The notes below the pieces were generated by a model, which saw only the letters and a list, made by a program, of their open reading frames with translations, was not told the DNA's origin and searched no databases. 64,000 bases of DNA from Paraburkholderia sp. CNPSo 3274 (GTDB taxonomy: Bacteria > Pseudomonadota > Gammaproteobacteria > Burkholderiales > Burkholderiaceae), in assembly GCF_024206475.1 (NCBI RefSeq), contig NZ_JAMBPR010000036.1, positions 1-64,000 of the forward strand, in the 5' to 3' direction. A program made the translations under genes and the position numbers. Below are positions 31,259 through 40,273 of this stretch, one piece after another. Position 1 is the first letter of the stretch. Each line of letters opens with the position of its first letter.

Positions 31259-31395
31259 CAACTCTCACGTTGCGCCAGAACACTGGAACACGCATGGCGG
31301 CCACTTTAGCGACTTGTGTCCCCGTCATTAAGGGCGTTGGCTGGAACAGTCCCTTCCCGGTTGCGCCAGGTCATCTCCCTCCCGTCAGCCTCTTT
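31226..31395 (-). ncRNA. Candidate Fur-controlled small RNA
   Basis: The 140 bases between a Fur box (31400-31416) and the strong leftward terminator (31226-31258) hold no supported protein gene on the minus strand. A transcript starting beside the Fur box and ending at the T-run would be about 150-170 nt, the size of iron-repressed regulatory RNAs such as RyhB-type molecules. Burkholderia is known to have a Fur-regulated sRNA, but I cannot say whether this is its homologue. The promoter is not identified, so this is an inference from layout. Confidence 0.35.
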
Positions 31396-31399
31396 TTCA

Positions 31400-31416
31400 C
31401 AAATGAGAATCATTTG
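31400..31416. promoter_or_regulatory. Fur box
   Basis: CAAATGA-GAA-TCATTTG is a perfect 7+3+7 inverted repeat whose core AATGAGAATCATT matches the Fur consensus GATAATGATAATCATTATC closely. It lies 85 bases upstream of the Cys-rich gene at 31502 and faces a possible small RNA on the other strand. Iron repression is expected. Confidence 0.8.
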
Positions 31417-31501
31417 CATTTAGACGGAACCTGCCCCAGAATAGAGCCCAAGCCGGACGACCCGGCGCCACCCGCATGATTTGTGCGGGACCGGAGGCTC
31501 C

Positions 31502-31981
31502 ATGAACTACACCACCCCTTTCGCGAGAAATGACACGCTGATCGACGACACCTTCGTCCATCACCCCGACACCGCCGAACAGACCGTCCTGCGCGCGGTG
31601 CGCACCTGGCTGCGCCCGCATTGCGACGCCTACGCCAAGGCCGAAAGCTGGCGCGGCGTGCTCACCGACGCGGGGCTCGGCGCGGAAGGCTTCGGCTATT
31701 TCGATCTGCTGATGGGCACCCTGTGCCGCGCCTCGTGCCGCCCGCTCGACACGCGCTGCCGCTGCGCCTCCGAACTCGCGAAGGACGAAGGATCGCTGCT
31801 GCAGGTGATCGCGCTCCTGCAGTCCACTCGCAGCGAGGCCGCCGTGCAACTCCTCAACGACTGGCTGCCGATGCCGAGCGTGAGCGGCATGCTCAAGACC
31901 GCGCGCTGGTTCGCCATCGCCCTGCTCGACGCGGGATTGCAGTTGAGCGATCGCTCGCGCCGCGTCACCTACATGCACTGA
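31502..31981 (+). CDS. Iron-regulated Cys-rich protein of unknown function, 159 aa
   Basis: I start it at the ATG at 31502, just after GGAGG. It opens MNYTTPFARND. The middle contains a dense cysteine cluster (LCRASCRPLDTRCRCASEL, about residues 75-95) with a further Cys and His in LRPHCD, which could bind iron, zinc or an Fe-S cluster. No signal peptide or membrane segment. The Fur box upstream predicts expression under iron starvation, so it may serve iron acquisition or sparing, or sense metal. The family is not one I recognise by name. Confidence 0.75.
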   Translation: MNYTTPFARNDTLIDDTFVHHPDTAEQTVLRAVRTWLRPHCDAYAKAESWRGVLTDAGLGAEGFGYFDLLMGTLCRASCRPLDTRCRCASELAKDEGSLLQVIALLQSTRSEAAVQLLNDWLPMPSVSGMLKTARWFAIALLDAGLQLSDRSRRVTYMH

Positions 31982-32091
31982 CTGGTCCACACGGCATGAG
32001 CACATAACCAAAAACGATTTGGGCGCGCGCCGCGCGGACGGTAGCATCACGCGCTTTGTCGCTATTAGCGCGCCCGCTCGCGTCGCCTCGC

Positions 32092-33594
32092 ATGTCCGCC
32101 TCAGCTTCCCCCTCTTCGTTCAGCACTTCCGGCCGCCCGGTGATCCGCAGCGCCGCCGACGTCTCGCAGCTCGTCAACGCGGGGGCCGCCACCGGCAGCA
32201 ACGCGCGCATCGTCGTGGCGATCGCGCTGGGCGGTGTGTTCCTCGATGCCTACGACCTCGGAGCCCTCGCCTTCGGCCTCAAGGATGTGGCGCGCGAATT
32301 CTCGCTCTCGCCCGCGGGCACCGGCTTCGTCGCTTCGGCCATCACGTTCGGCGCCATCGTCGGCGCGTTTCTCGGTGGCTTCCTGACCGATCGCATCGGA
32401 CGCTATCGCGTGTTCATGGCCGACATGTTCTTCTTCGTCGTGGCCGCGATTGCGTGCGCGCTCGCACCCAATGCCTGGGTGCTCGGCGGCGCGCGCTTCG
32501 TGATGGGGCTGGGCGTCGGCATCGACCTGCCTGTGGCCATGGCCTTTCTCGCCGAGTTCTCGCGGCTCAAGGGCCGCGGCAACAAGGCCGCGCGCGTGGC
32601 GATGTGGTGCCCCGTCTGGTACGCGGCGATCAGCGTGTCGTATCTGCTCGTGCTGGCGTTCTACGCAGGCTTGCCCGCCTCGCACTCGCATCTGCTCTGG
32701 CGCCTCACGCTCGGCTTCGGCGCCGTGCCGGCGCTCGTCATCATCGCGATTCGCAGCCGCTACATCAGCGAGTCGCCGGTGTGGGCCGCGAATCAGGGCG
32801 ATCTCGCGGGCGCGGCGCGCATCCTCAAGCGCTCATACGGGATCGACGCGCAGGTCGCGCCCGAAGCCCCCGCCAGCGTCGCAGCCAGGCCGGCGCGCGT
32901 GGCGTCGTGGAAGAACTATGGCGCGCTGCTGCGCGGCGTCTACACGCGGCGCACGGTGCTCGCCACTGTCATCGGCGTGGCTTCTTCGTTCGCGTACAAC
33001 GCGGTCGCGTTCGGCCTGCCCGTGATCATCTCGAGCTTCCTCGCGCAGTCCATGCTCACGACGATCCTCGCCTCGCTCGTGCTCAATCTCGGCTTCGCCT
33101 TCGTGGGCGGGCTGATCGCCGTGCGTATCGTGCCGCGCTTCGGCGCGTGGAAGCTCACCGTGTGGGGCTATGCGATCCAGTTCGTGGCGCTCGTCGGCCT
33201 CGCGATCGTCGGCAAACCGGCGACGGCACCCGAAGTCGTCAGCGCGGTCGCCCTGCTTGCCGCGTTCCTCTTCGGCCAGGGCGTCGGCCCCGGTTCGCAC
33301 AGCATGACGTTCGCCTCGCTCGGCTACCCGACCTCGCTGCGCGGCGTGGGTGTCGGCTTCAACCAGACGCTCATGCGCACCAGCTCGACACTCTCGCTGT
33401 TCCTGTTCCCGGTGCTCGCCGCCGCGCTCGGCACACGCGTGTTCTGGATCATCGCGGTCGCGCCGCTCGCGGGGCTGGCGGCGTTGCTCTCGATTCGCTG
33501 GGAGCCTTCGGGCTATGACGTCGATGCGGAAGACTTCGACGCCGCAACGCCCGCGCGAGCGCTCGCGGCGCGGGACGCAGAAACGGTGCAGTAA
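32092..33594 (+). CDS. MFS sugar-transporter-family permease
   Basis: A 500-aa, 12-helix major facilitator. The sugar-porter-like motifs are GGFLTDRIGRYRVF after helix 2 and GVGIDLPVAMAFLAEFSRLKGRG in the fourth/fifth-helix region. The second half has a GYPTSLRGVGVGFNQTLMR loop typical of the sialate/aromatic-acid-like branch. I start at the ATG at 32092. An in-frame TTG at 32056 is possible and neither has a clear ribosome-binding site. The substrate cannot be read from context. A good terminator follows. Confidence 0.85.
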   Translation: MSASASPSSFSTSGRPVIRSAADVSQLVNAGAATGSNARIVVAIALGGVFLDAYDLGALAFGLKDVAREFSLSPAGTGFVASAITFGAIVGAFLGGFLTDRIGRYRVFMADMFFFVVAAIACALAPNAWVLGGARFVMGLGVGIDLPVAMAFLAEFSRLKGRGNKAARVAMWCPVWYAAISVSYLLVLAFYAGLPASHSHLLWRLTLGFGAVPALVIIAIRSRYISESPVWAANQGDLAGAARILKRSYGIDAQVAPEAPASVAARPARVASWKNYGALLRGVYTRRTVLATVIGVASSFAYNAVAFGLPVIISSFLAQSMLTTILASLVLNLGFAFVGGLIAVRIVPRFGAWKLTVWGYAIQFVALVGLAIVGKPATAPEVVSAVALLAAFLFGQGVGPGSHSMTFASLGYPTSLRGVGVGFNQTLMRTSSTLSLFLFPVLAAALGTRVFWIIAVAPLAGLAALLSIRWEPSGYDVDAEDFDAATPARALAARDAETVQ

Positions 33595-33603
33595 ATGTCG
33601 ATG

Positions 33604-33636
33604 AAGGGCGGTGCGTTGCAGCAGCACCGCCCTTTT
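33604..33636 (+). terminator. Terminator of the 32092 MFS gene
   Basis: An 11-bp stem AAGGGCGGTGC/GCACCGCCCTT starts ten bases after the stop. The T-run (33633-33636) overlaps the end of the stem and is followed by CTTC. Confidence 0.8.
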
Positions 33637-33678
33637 CTTCGAATGAAATTGCCTGGCAATCCAAAGTCATGCCGGGGA

Positions 33679-35079
33679 TCAATCCCGCTTGCTTGAACGC
33701 TCACGCAGATAACGCCTCACAGCACGCGCCATCTTCGGATACTGCTCGCCGGGTACGGCGAACAACACGAGCGCACACAGCGCGAGCGCGCCGCAAAAAA
33801 GAAACGTGCCGCGATAACCGAACGCCTGCACGAGCATGCCGGAAAGCACGCCTGAAAGTATCGAGCCGAGCCGCGACGCGTTGAAAAACAGCGCCGTTGC
33901 CCGCCCCGGCGACGACGGCATCAAATCCTGCACGAAGGTCATGCCAAGACACGACGTAACGGCAACCACGAAGGCGTTGAGGATCTGCATCGGGATCAAC
34001 GCGTGCACGCCCGGCGCCAGCGACATCGCGACGAAGTAGACGGCATGCACCGCAGCGCAGGCGGCCAGCCACCACGGCTTGTTCAGCACCGAGGCGCGTG
34101 CGCCGAGCGCGAGCATCATCGGTATCTCCATGAGCGCGCCGAGGCCGAGCATGATCGACACATCGATGCGCGTGCCCTGCAGGCCATGCACGATGTAGAG
34201 CGGCAGCACGATCATCGTCGCGTTGGCGGCCAGTCCGATGAGTGTGAGCGCAACGATCGCGCGCATGATGTCTTTCTGCGAACCCTCCGCGGCGAGCACC
34301 GGCGCGCGCGCTGCCCTGGCCTTCGCTTTCGCCGTTGCCGCCGCCGGGCGCGTCGCGGGGTCGCGAGGCGCACCCGGCTGCACTTCGGCTTGCGTGAGCG
34401 GCTGGCCCTCGTACTGCGCGCCGATCTCCTGCGCGACTTCGCCGGGGGTGGGACGCGCCATCAAGTGTTGCGTGGCGTGTTCGTCGTGCCGCGGCTCGCG
34501 CATGCGCCAGACGATCGTGCCGCACGCTGCGAAGCTCGCCGCCGCAAACAGGAAAAGCCCGTAGAAGTTCGTGGCGGCCAGCACGAGCGCGCCAACCGCG
34601 GGCCCGAACACCCACGCGGCGGAGAGAATCGTGCGCAGCGTCGCGCTCGCAAAGGTCCGCCCGGCGTCGTCGCTCGCGGGCAGCGCCGCGCGGCTGAACG
34701 AGAACACGAGCGAGAGCGCGCAACCGCCCGCGCCGATGAACGCAACGCCCACGAGCAGCAGAAGCCGGTAATCGCGCACGACGCACAGGCAGAGATAGCC
34801 GAGCGTGGCCGCGCACAGCGAGACGAGCAGCAGGGTTCGGTGCTTGCCGGTGGCGTCGCTCCAGCGACCCGCTGCGGTGCTCGCGATCACGCCGCTGGTG
34901 GCGATGGCGGTCATGAACACGCCGAGCCGGAACGGCGTCATGCCGGCGCGCTCGACGCCGAAAAGCGAGAGGTAAGGCGCGGTGAAGGACATCGCCACGC
35001 CGAGCATCAGGGTGGCGCCGGCGAGTGGCAGGAAACCAGGAATACGCAGAAGACCGGCAAAGCGCGAGTTGTTGAGCAC
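33679..35079 (-). CDS. MFS sugar-efflux transporter (SetA/SetB-like)
   Basis: A 466-aa, 12-helix MFS protein resembling the sugar efflux transporter family. Supporting segments are APYLSLFGVERAGMTPFRLG in helix 1/loop, GRWSDATGKHR after helix 2, and MPSSPGRATALFFNASRLGSI in the second half. A long, Ala/Arg-rich cytoplasmic loop of about 75 residues separates the two halves, longer than in E. coli SetA. The family exports lactose, glucose analogues or related sugars. The upstream region holds the DnaA-box-like repeats. Confidence 0.82.
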   Translation of the reverse strand: MLNNSRFAGLLRIPGFLPLAGATLMLGVAMSFTAPYLSLFGVERAGMTPFRLGVFMTAIATSGVIASTAAGRWSDATGKHRTLLLVSLCAATLGYLCLCVVRDYRLLLLVGVAFIGAGGCALSLVFSFSRAALPASDDAGRTFASATLRTILSAAWVFGPAVGALVLAATNFYGLFLFAAASFAACGTIVWRMREPRHDEHATQHLMARPTPGEVAQEIGAQYEGQPLTQAEVQPGAPRDPATRPAAATAKAKARAARAPVLAAEGSQKDIMRAIVALTLIGLAANATMIVLPLYIVHGLQGTRIDVSIMLGLGALMEIPMMLALGARASVLNKPWWLAACAAVHAVYFVAMSLAPGVHALIPMQILNAFVVAVTSCLGMTFVQDLMPSSPGRATALFFNASRLGSILSGVLSGMLVQAFGYRGTFLFCGALALCALVLFAVPGEQYPKMARAVRRYLRERSSKRD

Positions 35080-35213
35080 GGCGCGGCGGGTAGTGGCGAG
35101 AAGAGAGTTGCCCGTGCACGCGCGTTCACGCGACGGCCATATCGACGGCGATTATCGGGCCGAACTCCCACACTGTGCAAGGTTGAGTCGGCAGCGATCA
35201 ACATCTGGGTGCG

Positions 35214-35536
35214 CTATCCACAACTTTGGTGGACAGCCTTGTGCGTAACCCTGGGACGACTGCACCAAGTGCTTGATGCCATTCGGATTGTGCGCAGCGT
35301 CGCCGATTGTTGCAGCGGTGGCGTCTCGCGGAAAAACACCTGGGGGCTTTTCCACAGATTTTGTTGAGAGCCCTGTTAGTAACTTCTGGACATCCGCATC
35401 AAGTCCTTGAATGGAAACGGGAAGCTCGCAAACAACATAGAAAATGCATGTTTTTTGCGCAGCAAAGTTGTCCACAGTTTTTGGTGACAAACCTGTTGAT
35501 AACCGCCTGGCGAGCGCGCCAACTCATTGATCGGAT
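35214..35536. repeat. Three diverged ~64-base repeats with DnaA-box-like sequences
   Basis: Units begin at 35214, 35348 and 35468. They align without gaps over 64 bases, with 34 positions identical in all three. Each opens with CTATCCACA, TTTTCCACA or TTGTCCACA (DnaA box TTATNCACA) and carries an inverted box-like motif about 25 bases on (TGTGCGTAA, TGTTAGTAA, TGTTGATAA). The 35080-35663 gap otherwise holds no supported gene. Copies 1 and 2 are 134 bases apart, not a multiple of three, which argues against coding repeats. It could titrate or bind DnaA. Confidence 0.65.
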
Positions 35537-35663
35537 GGAGAGTTCGTCGCTTGTGTCGCGCTTGCATCAATTTGCGTTTCCGATGGGCAACCCGGGGCGG
35601 CGGCGCAAACGTTTCGCGACGGCCACCGCCCTCTCCCCTTCGATGCATCAATGCGCGCAGCAC

Positions 35664-37361
35664 TCAGGCCAGATCGAGCGCCGCCGTGAGATCGCCGGGC
35701 GGCGTCTGTTCTCGCGAGAGGAATGTCTGGTCGCGCGCGGCCACGCCGTCGAGCGGCGCGAGCCCATGCACGCGGCTGATGAAGCGCAGGACCGAAACCG
35801 TGTCGTAGAACGTGTGATCGACGTAGCCCTTCTTCGCGAACGGCGCGATGACGAGCGCCGGGATGCGCGAGCCCGGACCCCAGCGGTCGCCCGTGGGCGG
35901 CGCGACCGGGTCCCACCAGCCGCCGTTCTCGTCGTGCGTCACCACGATCATCGTGTTCGCCCATTGCGGGCCGCGCTGGATGTGCTCGATCACGGCCGTG
36001 ATGTGGCGGTCGCCCGATTCGACGTCCGCATAGCCGGCGTGCATGTTCAGGTTGCCCTGCGGCTTGTAGAACGTGACGGCAGGCAACCGCCCCGCGTCGA
36101 TGTCCGCGAGCAGACGGTTGGTCGACGGATCGTCGCCCAGGCCCGCATCGCGCAGGTGACGCGCGCGCGCGGCCGTGCCCGGCGCGAAGTTGGCAAAGTA
36201 GTTGAACGGCTGGTGGTGATACTGGAAGTCTGGGACCGCGCCCGTGTCCTGATGGTCCAGCGCGAACTGCCAGGCGCCGCTGTACCAGGCCCAGTCGACG
36301 CCCTTCGCCGAGAGCCGGTCGCCGATCGTCGCGTAGGTCTGCGGGCGCAGCACGCGCGGATTGGAGGGATCGGCGAGCGCCGGGTTGCCGTCTTCCGACG
36401 GGCGCACGTTGCTCGGCTGATACGGCGGGGCCATCGTGTTGACGGCGTAGCCGTCGGGCGTGAAGAGGCCGTCGTTCACGAACTTCGGCGGCCCGTCGAG
36501 CGCCGAGGCCGGCGAGTTCGGCGCGACCTTCAGGCGCGTGCCGGTGGGATCGTCGCCCTCCACGACCGAGGCGAGATGCTTTGCGGCGCTCGTCTGGATA
36601 TCGGCGTATTGCGGTACCTGCGCCGAGATCAGGAAGATGTGGTTGAGCCATGAGCCGCCAAACGCGGCCATGAAAAAGTTATCGCAGAGCGTGTACTGCT
36701 GCGCGATATTCCAGAGCCGCAGCGTCTGCGCGGAGTTCTCGTAGAAGCCCATGACGAGGCCGCCCGAGTCGCCCCACGCGGCGAACTGGTTGTTGCGGCC
36801 CGCGTTGATCTGCATCTGGTTCTGATAGAAGCGATGGATCAAGTCGCGCGTGATGATGCCGTTCGGCAACGGATTGCCATGCGCATCCACGATACGAAAC
36901 GGGCGATTGGAGAGACCCGTGATCTGATGCTCCGCAATCATGTAGCGCTTGCCATCCAGCTCCTGCGCCTGGGGCACGAGGCCGCCCCAGATCTTCGGCA
37001 ACTGCGGCAAGGGCGTCTTGCCGTCGCGATCGAACTGTGCGTAGCGCTCGGCGCTCACATTCGCGAGCGGCGTTTGCACGCCGGGATAATTGCCGTACAG
37101 ATTCACGAAGCTGCGATTCTCCGCGTAGATCACGACGATCTGGCGCACCTGGTCGCGCAACGCGGCATCGACGCGCGCGTCGGCGGCGCTACGCGGCGCG
37201 CTCGCCGCGCTCTGGGCCTGCGTCTCGCAGCCGCCGAGCGCGAGGCCCACGCCAACCGCCGCCAGCCCGCCGAGCACACGGCGGCGTGCGGGGTCGTCCG
37301 GACCGGCGGGAATGGAAGGCTCTTCGGGGCGCCCGTTCTTGGGTTCGTCGTTCTGCTTCAT
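35664..37361 (-). CDS. Acid phosphatase/phosphoesterase of the AcpA-phospholipase C family, Tat lipoprotein
   Basis: A 565-aa secreted phosphoesterase. Residues ~25-45 read RRRVLGG followed by a hydrophobic stretch and LALGGC, a twin-arginine signal that ends in a lipobox, so export is folded via Tat and the mature protein is lipid-anchored. The catalytic domain has VIYAENRSFVNLYGNYPG (metal-binding Glu-Asn, as in AcpA), AAFGGSWLNH and VVTHDENGGWWD (metal ligands). AcpA-type enzymes hydrolyse a range of phosphomonoesters, and related proteins are phospholipase C. GGAGGCAG precedes the ATG. It stands alone. Confidence 0.88.
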   Translation of the reverse strand: MKQNDEPKNGRPEEPSIPAGPDDPARRRVLGGLAAVGVGLALGGCETQAQSAASAPRSAADARVDAALRDQVRQIVVIYAENRSFVNLYGNYPGVQTPLANVSAERYAQFDRDGKTPLPQLPKIWGGLVPQAQELDGKRYMIAEHQITGLSNRPFRIVDAHGNPLPNGIITRDLIHRFYQNQMQINAGRNNQFAAWGDSGGLVMGFYENSAQTLRLWNIAQQYTLCDNFFMAAFGGSWLNHIFLISAQVPQYADIQTSAAKHLASVVEGDDPTGTRLKVAPNSPASALDGPPKFVNDGLFTPDGYAVNTMAPPYQPSNVRPSEDGNPALADPSNPRVLRPQTYATIGDRLSAKGVDWAWYSGAWQFALDHQDTGAVPDFQYHHQPFNYFANFAPGTAARARHLRDAGLGDDPSTNRLLADIDAGRLPAVTFYKPQGNLNMHAGYADVESGDRHITAVIEHIQRGPQWANTMIVVTHDENGGWWDPVAPPTGDRWGPGSRIPALVIAPFAKKGYVDHTFYDTVSVLRFISRVHGLAPLDGVAARDQTFLSREQTPPGDLTAALDLA

Positions 37362-37491
37362 CTGCCTGCCTCCGTTGTCGAGGGGACGCGCACGGCGCGC
37401 GGCGTACCGCGAATATTACGCAGCAGGATACCGGTTCCGCAGTTGGCGAGGCAGAAAGGAAGCTCGCAAGCGCCGCGCTGAAGCAGCCCTT

Positions 37492-38373
37492 TTAGCCGTC
37501 GCGCGGCATGCGCGGCGCGCTTGCGGCGCCGTGCGGCTGGGCTTGCGCGAGCGTTTGCGCGGGACGCGGCTCGCTCGCGTGCCCCTCATGCGTGGCGCGC
37601 GGGGCACTGGGCAACGTCGTGCGCACGTGGCGCGGCACATCGCCTTCGTCGGTCCAGAGCGGATCGGGAATCTCACCGAAGACCTGGCGCAGCCGCTCGC
37701 CCCACGTCGAATGAATCATCTGGAAATACGCATTCGACTGGTCGAGCGACGCGTATCGCGTGACACGCAGCGCGTCGCGCTCGTACACGAGCAGGTCGAG
37801 CGGCAGGCCAACGGAGAGGTTCGAGCGCAGCGTCGAGTCCATGGAGATGAGCGCGCACTTCGCGGCCTCGTCGAGCGGCGTCTGCGGGGTCAGCACGCGG
37901 TCGATGATCGGCTTGCCATACTTCGACTCGCCGATCTGGAAATACGGATTGACGCTCGACGTCTCGATGAAATTGCCGGCCGCGTAGATCTGGAAAAGCC
38001 GCATGGCATGGCCGCCGATCTGGCCGCCGAGAATGAAACTGCAGTTGAAGTCGATGTTGAAGGTCTTGAGCGCTTGCGCGTCGCGTCGATGCACCTCGCG
38101 CACGGCTTCGCCCAGCACGCGCGCGGCCTCGACCATGGTCGGCGCGTTCCAGAGCGTGGCGCGCCCCGCGTCCTGCGGCTCGGTCAGGACTTGCAGTGTG
38201 GCCTGCGTGATGGCCAGATTGCCCGCGACGAGCAGCACGAGCACACGCTCGCCGGGCTCTTCGAACACGGCCATCTTGCGCGACGTGCTGATGTGATCGA
38301 CACCCGCATTCGTGCGCGTGTCCGAAAGAAACACGAGCCCCTCGTCCACTGCCATTGCCACACAGTACGTCAT
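37492..38373 (-). CDS. Anbu, proteasome-like Ntn peptidase
   Basis: A 293-aa protein of the Anbu family (ancestral beta-subunit of the bacterial proteasome lineage). After Met removal the nucleophile is T2, with D18 (SDTRTNAG) and K33 (SRKM) completing the Ntn-hydrolase triad. The body matches the family over about 240 residues, and a Pro/Ala/His-rich tail follows. Anbu assembles into open helical rings and its natural substrates are not known. It is the last gene of a leftward unit with transglutaminase, alpha-E and ATP-grasp genes, the hallmark Anbu cluster. AAGGAGG precedes the ATG. Confidence 0.92.
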   Translation of the reverse strand: MTYCVAMAVDEGLVFLSDTRTNAGVDHISTSRKMAVFEEPGERVLVLLVAGNLAITQATLQVLTEPQDAGRATLWNAPTMVEAARVLGEAVREVHRRDAQALKTFNIDFNCSFILGGQIGGHAMRLFQIYAAGNFIETSSVNPYFQIGESKYGKPIIDRVLTPQTPLDEAAKCALISMDSTLRSNLSVGLPLDLLVYERDALRVTRYASLDQSNAYFQMIHSTWGERLRQVFGEIPDPLWTDEGDVPRHVRTTLPSAPRATHEGHASEPRPAQTLAQAQPHGAASAPRMPRDG

Positions 38374-38426
38374 GCGCCTCCTTACCCGTCCCTGACTTCC
38401 CCGCTCTTTTTGTTATAGCGGGAAAA

Positions 38427-39227
38427 CTACTGCTGCGACTGCTGCGCGCTCACGTGCACGCTGACATCGAGCGTTTCTCCGGCCCCGCCCACGCGGCGGC
38501 CGCGAACCGGCGCAGCCGCGTCGTAGTCACGTCCCACCGCGATCCGGCAATATTTTTCGCTTGCGAAACACGCGTGCGTGATGTCCACCGTCACCCAGCC
38601 GTTGTCGAGCCACACGTCGACCCATGCGTGGCTCGCCATCTCGGGCACGTCGCCGGGGTCGATATAGCCGCTCACATAACGCGCCGGCACGCCGCGCGCG
38701 CGGCACACCGCCAGCATCACATGCGCATGATCCTGACACACGCCACGGCCTAGCGCCAGCGCGTCCGCCGCGGTGTGCGTCACATCCGTGACACCGGATT
38801 CGTAGCGCACGCGCTCCGTGATGCGCGAAGCCGCGTGGAGGATGGCCACGGTGTCGTCCAGCGGCGGCAGGCTGAACGCGAATTCCGTGAGTGCCTCGTC
38901 GGCTTCGGTGAGGCGCGTTGGCGAAGTGAAATGGTGCATCGGCACCATGCCCTCGCCTTCGGGCAGCCGGCCGTCGGGCAGCGCCACGGTCTCGACTTCG
39001 CCGCGCACGCGCAGGCAAATTTCCCTATGCGGACGCGTGAGGACCAGCGTCATCAGCGCGTTGCCGTAGGCGTCGCGGCACGCGTCGAGCTTGCCCGGCG
39101 CCTCGACCTGCCATTGCTTGACGATCTGCGTGGGCGTGGTGAGCGGCGAAAGCCGCAACTGCTGGATCGAATAATGCACGGGCGCTTCGTAGCGGTACAC
39201 CGTGTCGTGCCGGATCGCGAGTTGCAT
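38427..39227 (-). CDS. Transglutaminase-family protein of the Anbu operon
   Basis: A 266-aa cysteine-protease-fold protein. The start at 39227 follows GGAGG. A longer frame to 39287 overlaps the upstream gene. The N-terminal bacterial transglutaminase-like beta domain (MQLAIRHDTVYRYEAPVHYS) is followed by the catalytic triad C164 (GRGVCQDHAH), H200 (SHAWVDVW) and D215 (VDITH). Such proteins may cleave or make isopeptide bonds. In this cluster it is thought to process peptides made by the ATP-grasp partner, a hypothesis from comparative genomics. It lies 53 bases upstream of anbu. Confidence 0.92.
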   Translation of the reverse strand: MQLAIRHDTVYRYEAPVHYSIQQLRLSPLTTPTQIVKQWQVEAPGKLDACRDAYGNALMTLVLTRPHREICLRVRGEVETVALPDGRLPEGEGMVPMHHFTSPTRLTEADEALTEFAFSLPPLDDTVAILHAASRITERVRYESGVTDVTHTAADALALGRGVCQDHAHVMLAVCRARGVPARYVSGYIDPGDVPEMASHAWVDVWLDNGWVTVDITHACFASEKYCRIAVGRDYDAAAPVRGRRVGGAGETLDVSVHVSAQQSQQ

Positions 39228-39279
39228 GACGTCAATCCTCCATCGAGACGATTGGGATATCGATGAGCGCGGGATCGCG

Positions 39280-40233
39280 CTAACCAACCGGCAACATCAG
39301 ATAGGTGCGCGCAACCTGATTGCCCAGCTCGTAGACGCGCGCGAGAAACTGCGTGAGAAACGTATGCACGCCCATGGAAAAGATCTGTCGCAGGTCGGCA
39401 TAGAGCAGCTCGGCGCGCAGCTTGCCTGCGGTGCGCTCGACTTCGCGCGAACTATCTGTACGCAGCATCGCGAGATTCGTGCAGACGCCGTCCAGCGATG
39501 CCAGCAGCGAGCGCGGCATTTGCTGGTTGAGTATCAGCAGCTCCACCACGCGCGCGGGCGTCACCACGTCGCGGTAAACCTTGCGATAGATTTCGAGCGC
39601 GGAAACCGAGCCGAGAATCGAGGTCCAATAGTAGAAGTCCTCGAGCTGACGCGCGGCCGAGCGCGAGTCGGCGTTTTCCACGTCGACGAAACGCACGTCG
39701 AGAATGCGCGCCGTGTTGTCCGCGCGTTCGAGGAACGTGCCGAGCTGCGTGAAGAAGAGCGCATCGTCCTGCAACGCCGTGCCAAGGCGCACGCCGCGCG
39801 ACAGATGCGAGCGGAACTTCACCCACTCGAACAGCGCATCGGGACGCGCTTCCAGCTCGCTGCCGCGCAGAAGCTCGACGAATTGCAGCCACGTGTCGTT
39901 GATCGTTTCCCACCATTCCGTGGTGAGCGTGCCGCGCACCGCGCGCGCATTCTCGCGGGTCGCCTGCAGACACGAGTAGATGCTCGACGGGTTCGTTGGG
40001 TCCGCAACGAGAAACTTGAGTACGTTGCTGCTGGTCGTTTCCTCGTGGCGGGCATCGAAGGCGGGCTCCAGTTCGGAGATTCGCAGCATCGCGCGATGCG
40101 TGCGCGCCTCCGCGTCCGCGCTGCCGGGCAGCAGGAGCGCCTTCAGATTGATGTCCAGCATGCGCGCGGTATTCTCCGCGCGCTCCATGTAGCGGGCCAT
40201 CCAGAACAGATGATCGGCGGTGCGGCTCAGCAT
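39280..40233 (-). CDS. Alpha-E domain protein of the Anbu operon
   Basis: A 317-aa all-helical protein that starts with the family signature MLSRTADHLFWMARYMERAENTARMLD (quoted in parts: LSRTADHLFWMARY and ERAENTARML) and repeats a similar Glu/Arg/Asn-rich helix near residue 190 (FLERADNTARILDVR). The alpha-E family is named for a conserved Glu and is of unknown activity. It nearly always accompanies circularly permuted ATP-grasp and transglutaminase genes. GAAGAGG precedes the ATG at 40233. The gap to the ATP-grasp gene is 40 bases. Confidence 0.93.
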   Translation of the reverse strand: MLSRTADHLFWMARYMERAENTARMLDINLKALLLPGSADAEARTHRAMLRISELEPAFDARHEETTSSNVLKFLVADPTNPSSIYSCLQATRENARAVRGTLTTEWWETINDTWLQFVELLRGSELEARPDALFEWVKFRSHLSRGVRLGTALQDDALFFTQLGTFLERADNTARILDVRFVDVENADSRSAARQLEDFYYWTSILGSVSALEIYRKVYRDVVTPARVVELLILNQQMPRSLLASLDGVCTNLAMLRTDSSREVERTAGKLRAELLYADLRQIFSMGVHTFLTQFLARVYELGNQVARTYLMLPVG

Positions 40234-40273
40234 GATCGAACCTCTTCGTGTGCGTATGGTACGGCCAGTGAAA

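Noticed and set aside
35152..35663. Leftward frames through the DnaA-box-like repeats as a repeat protein
   Set aside because: Copies 1 and 2 are offset by 134 bases, so the translated repeats fall in different frames. Conservation is best explained at DNA level.
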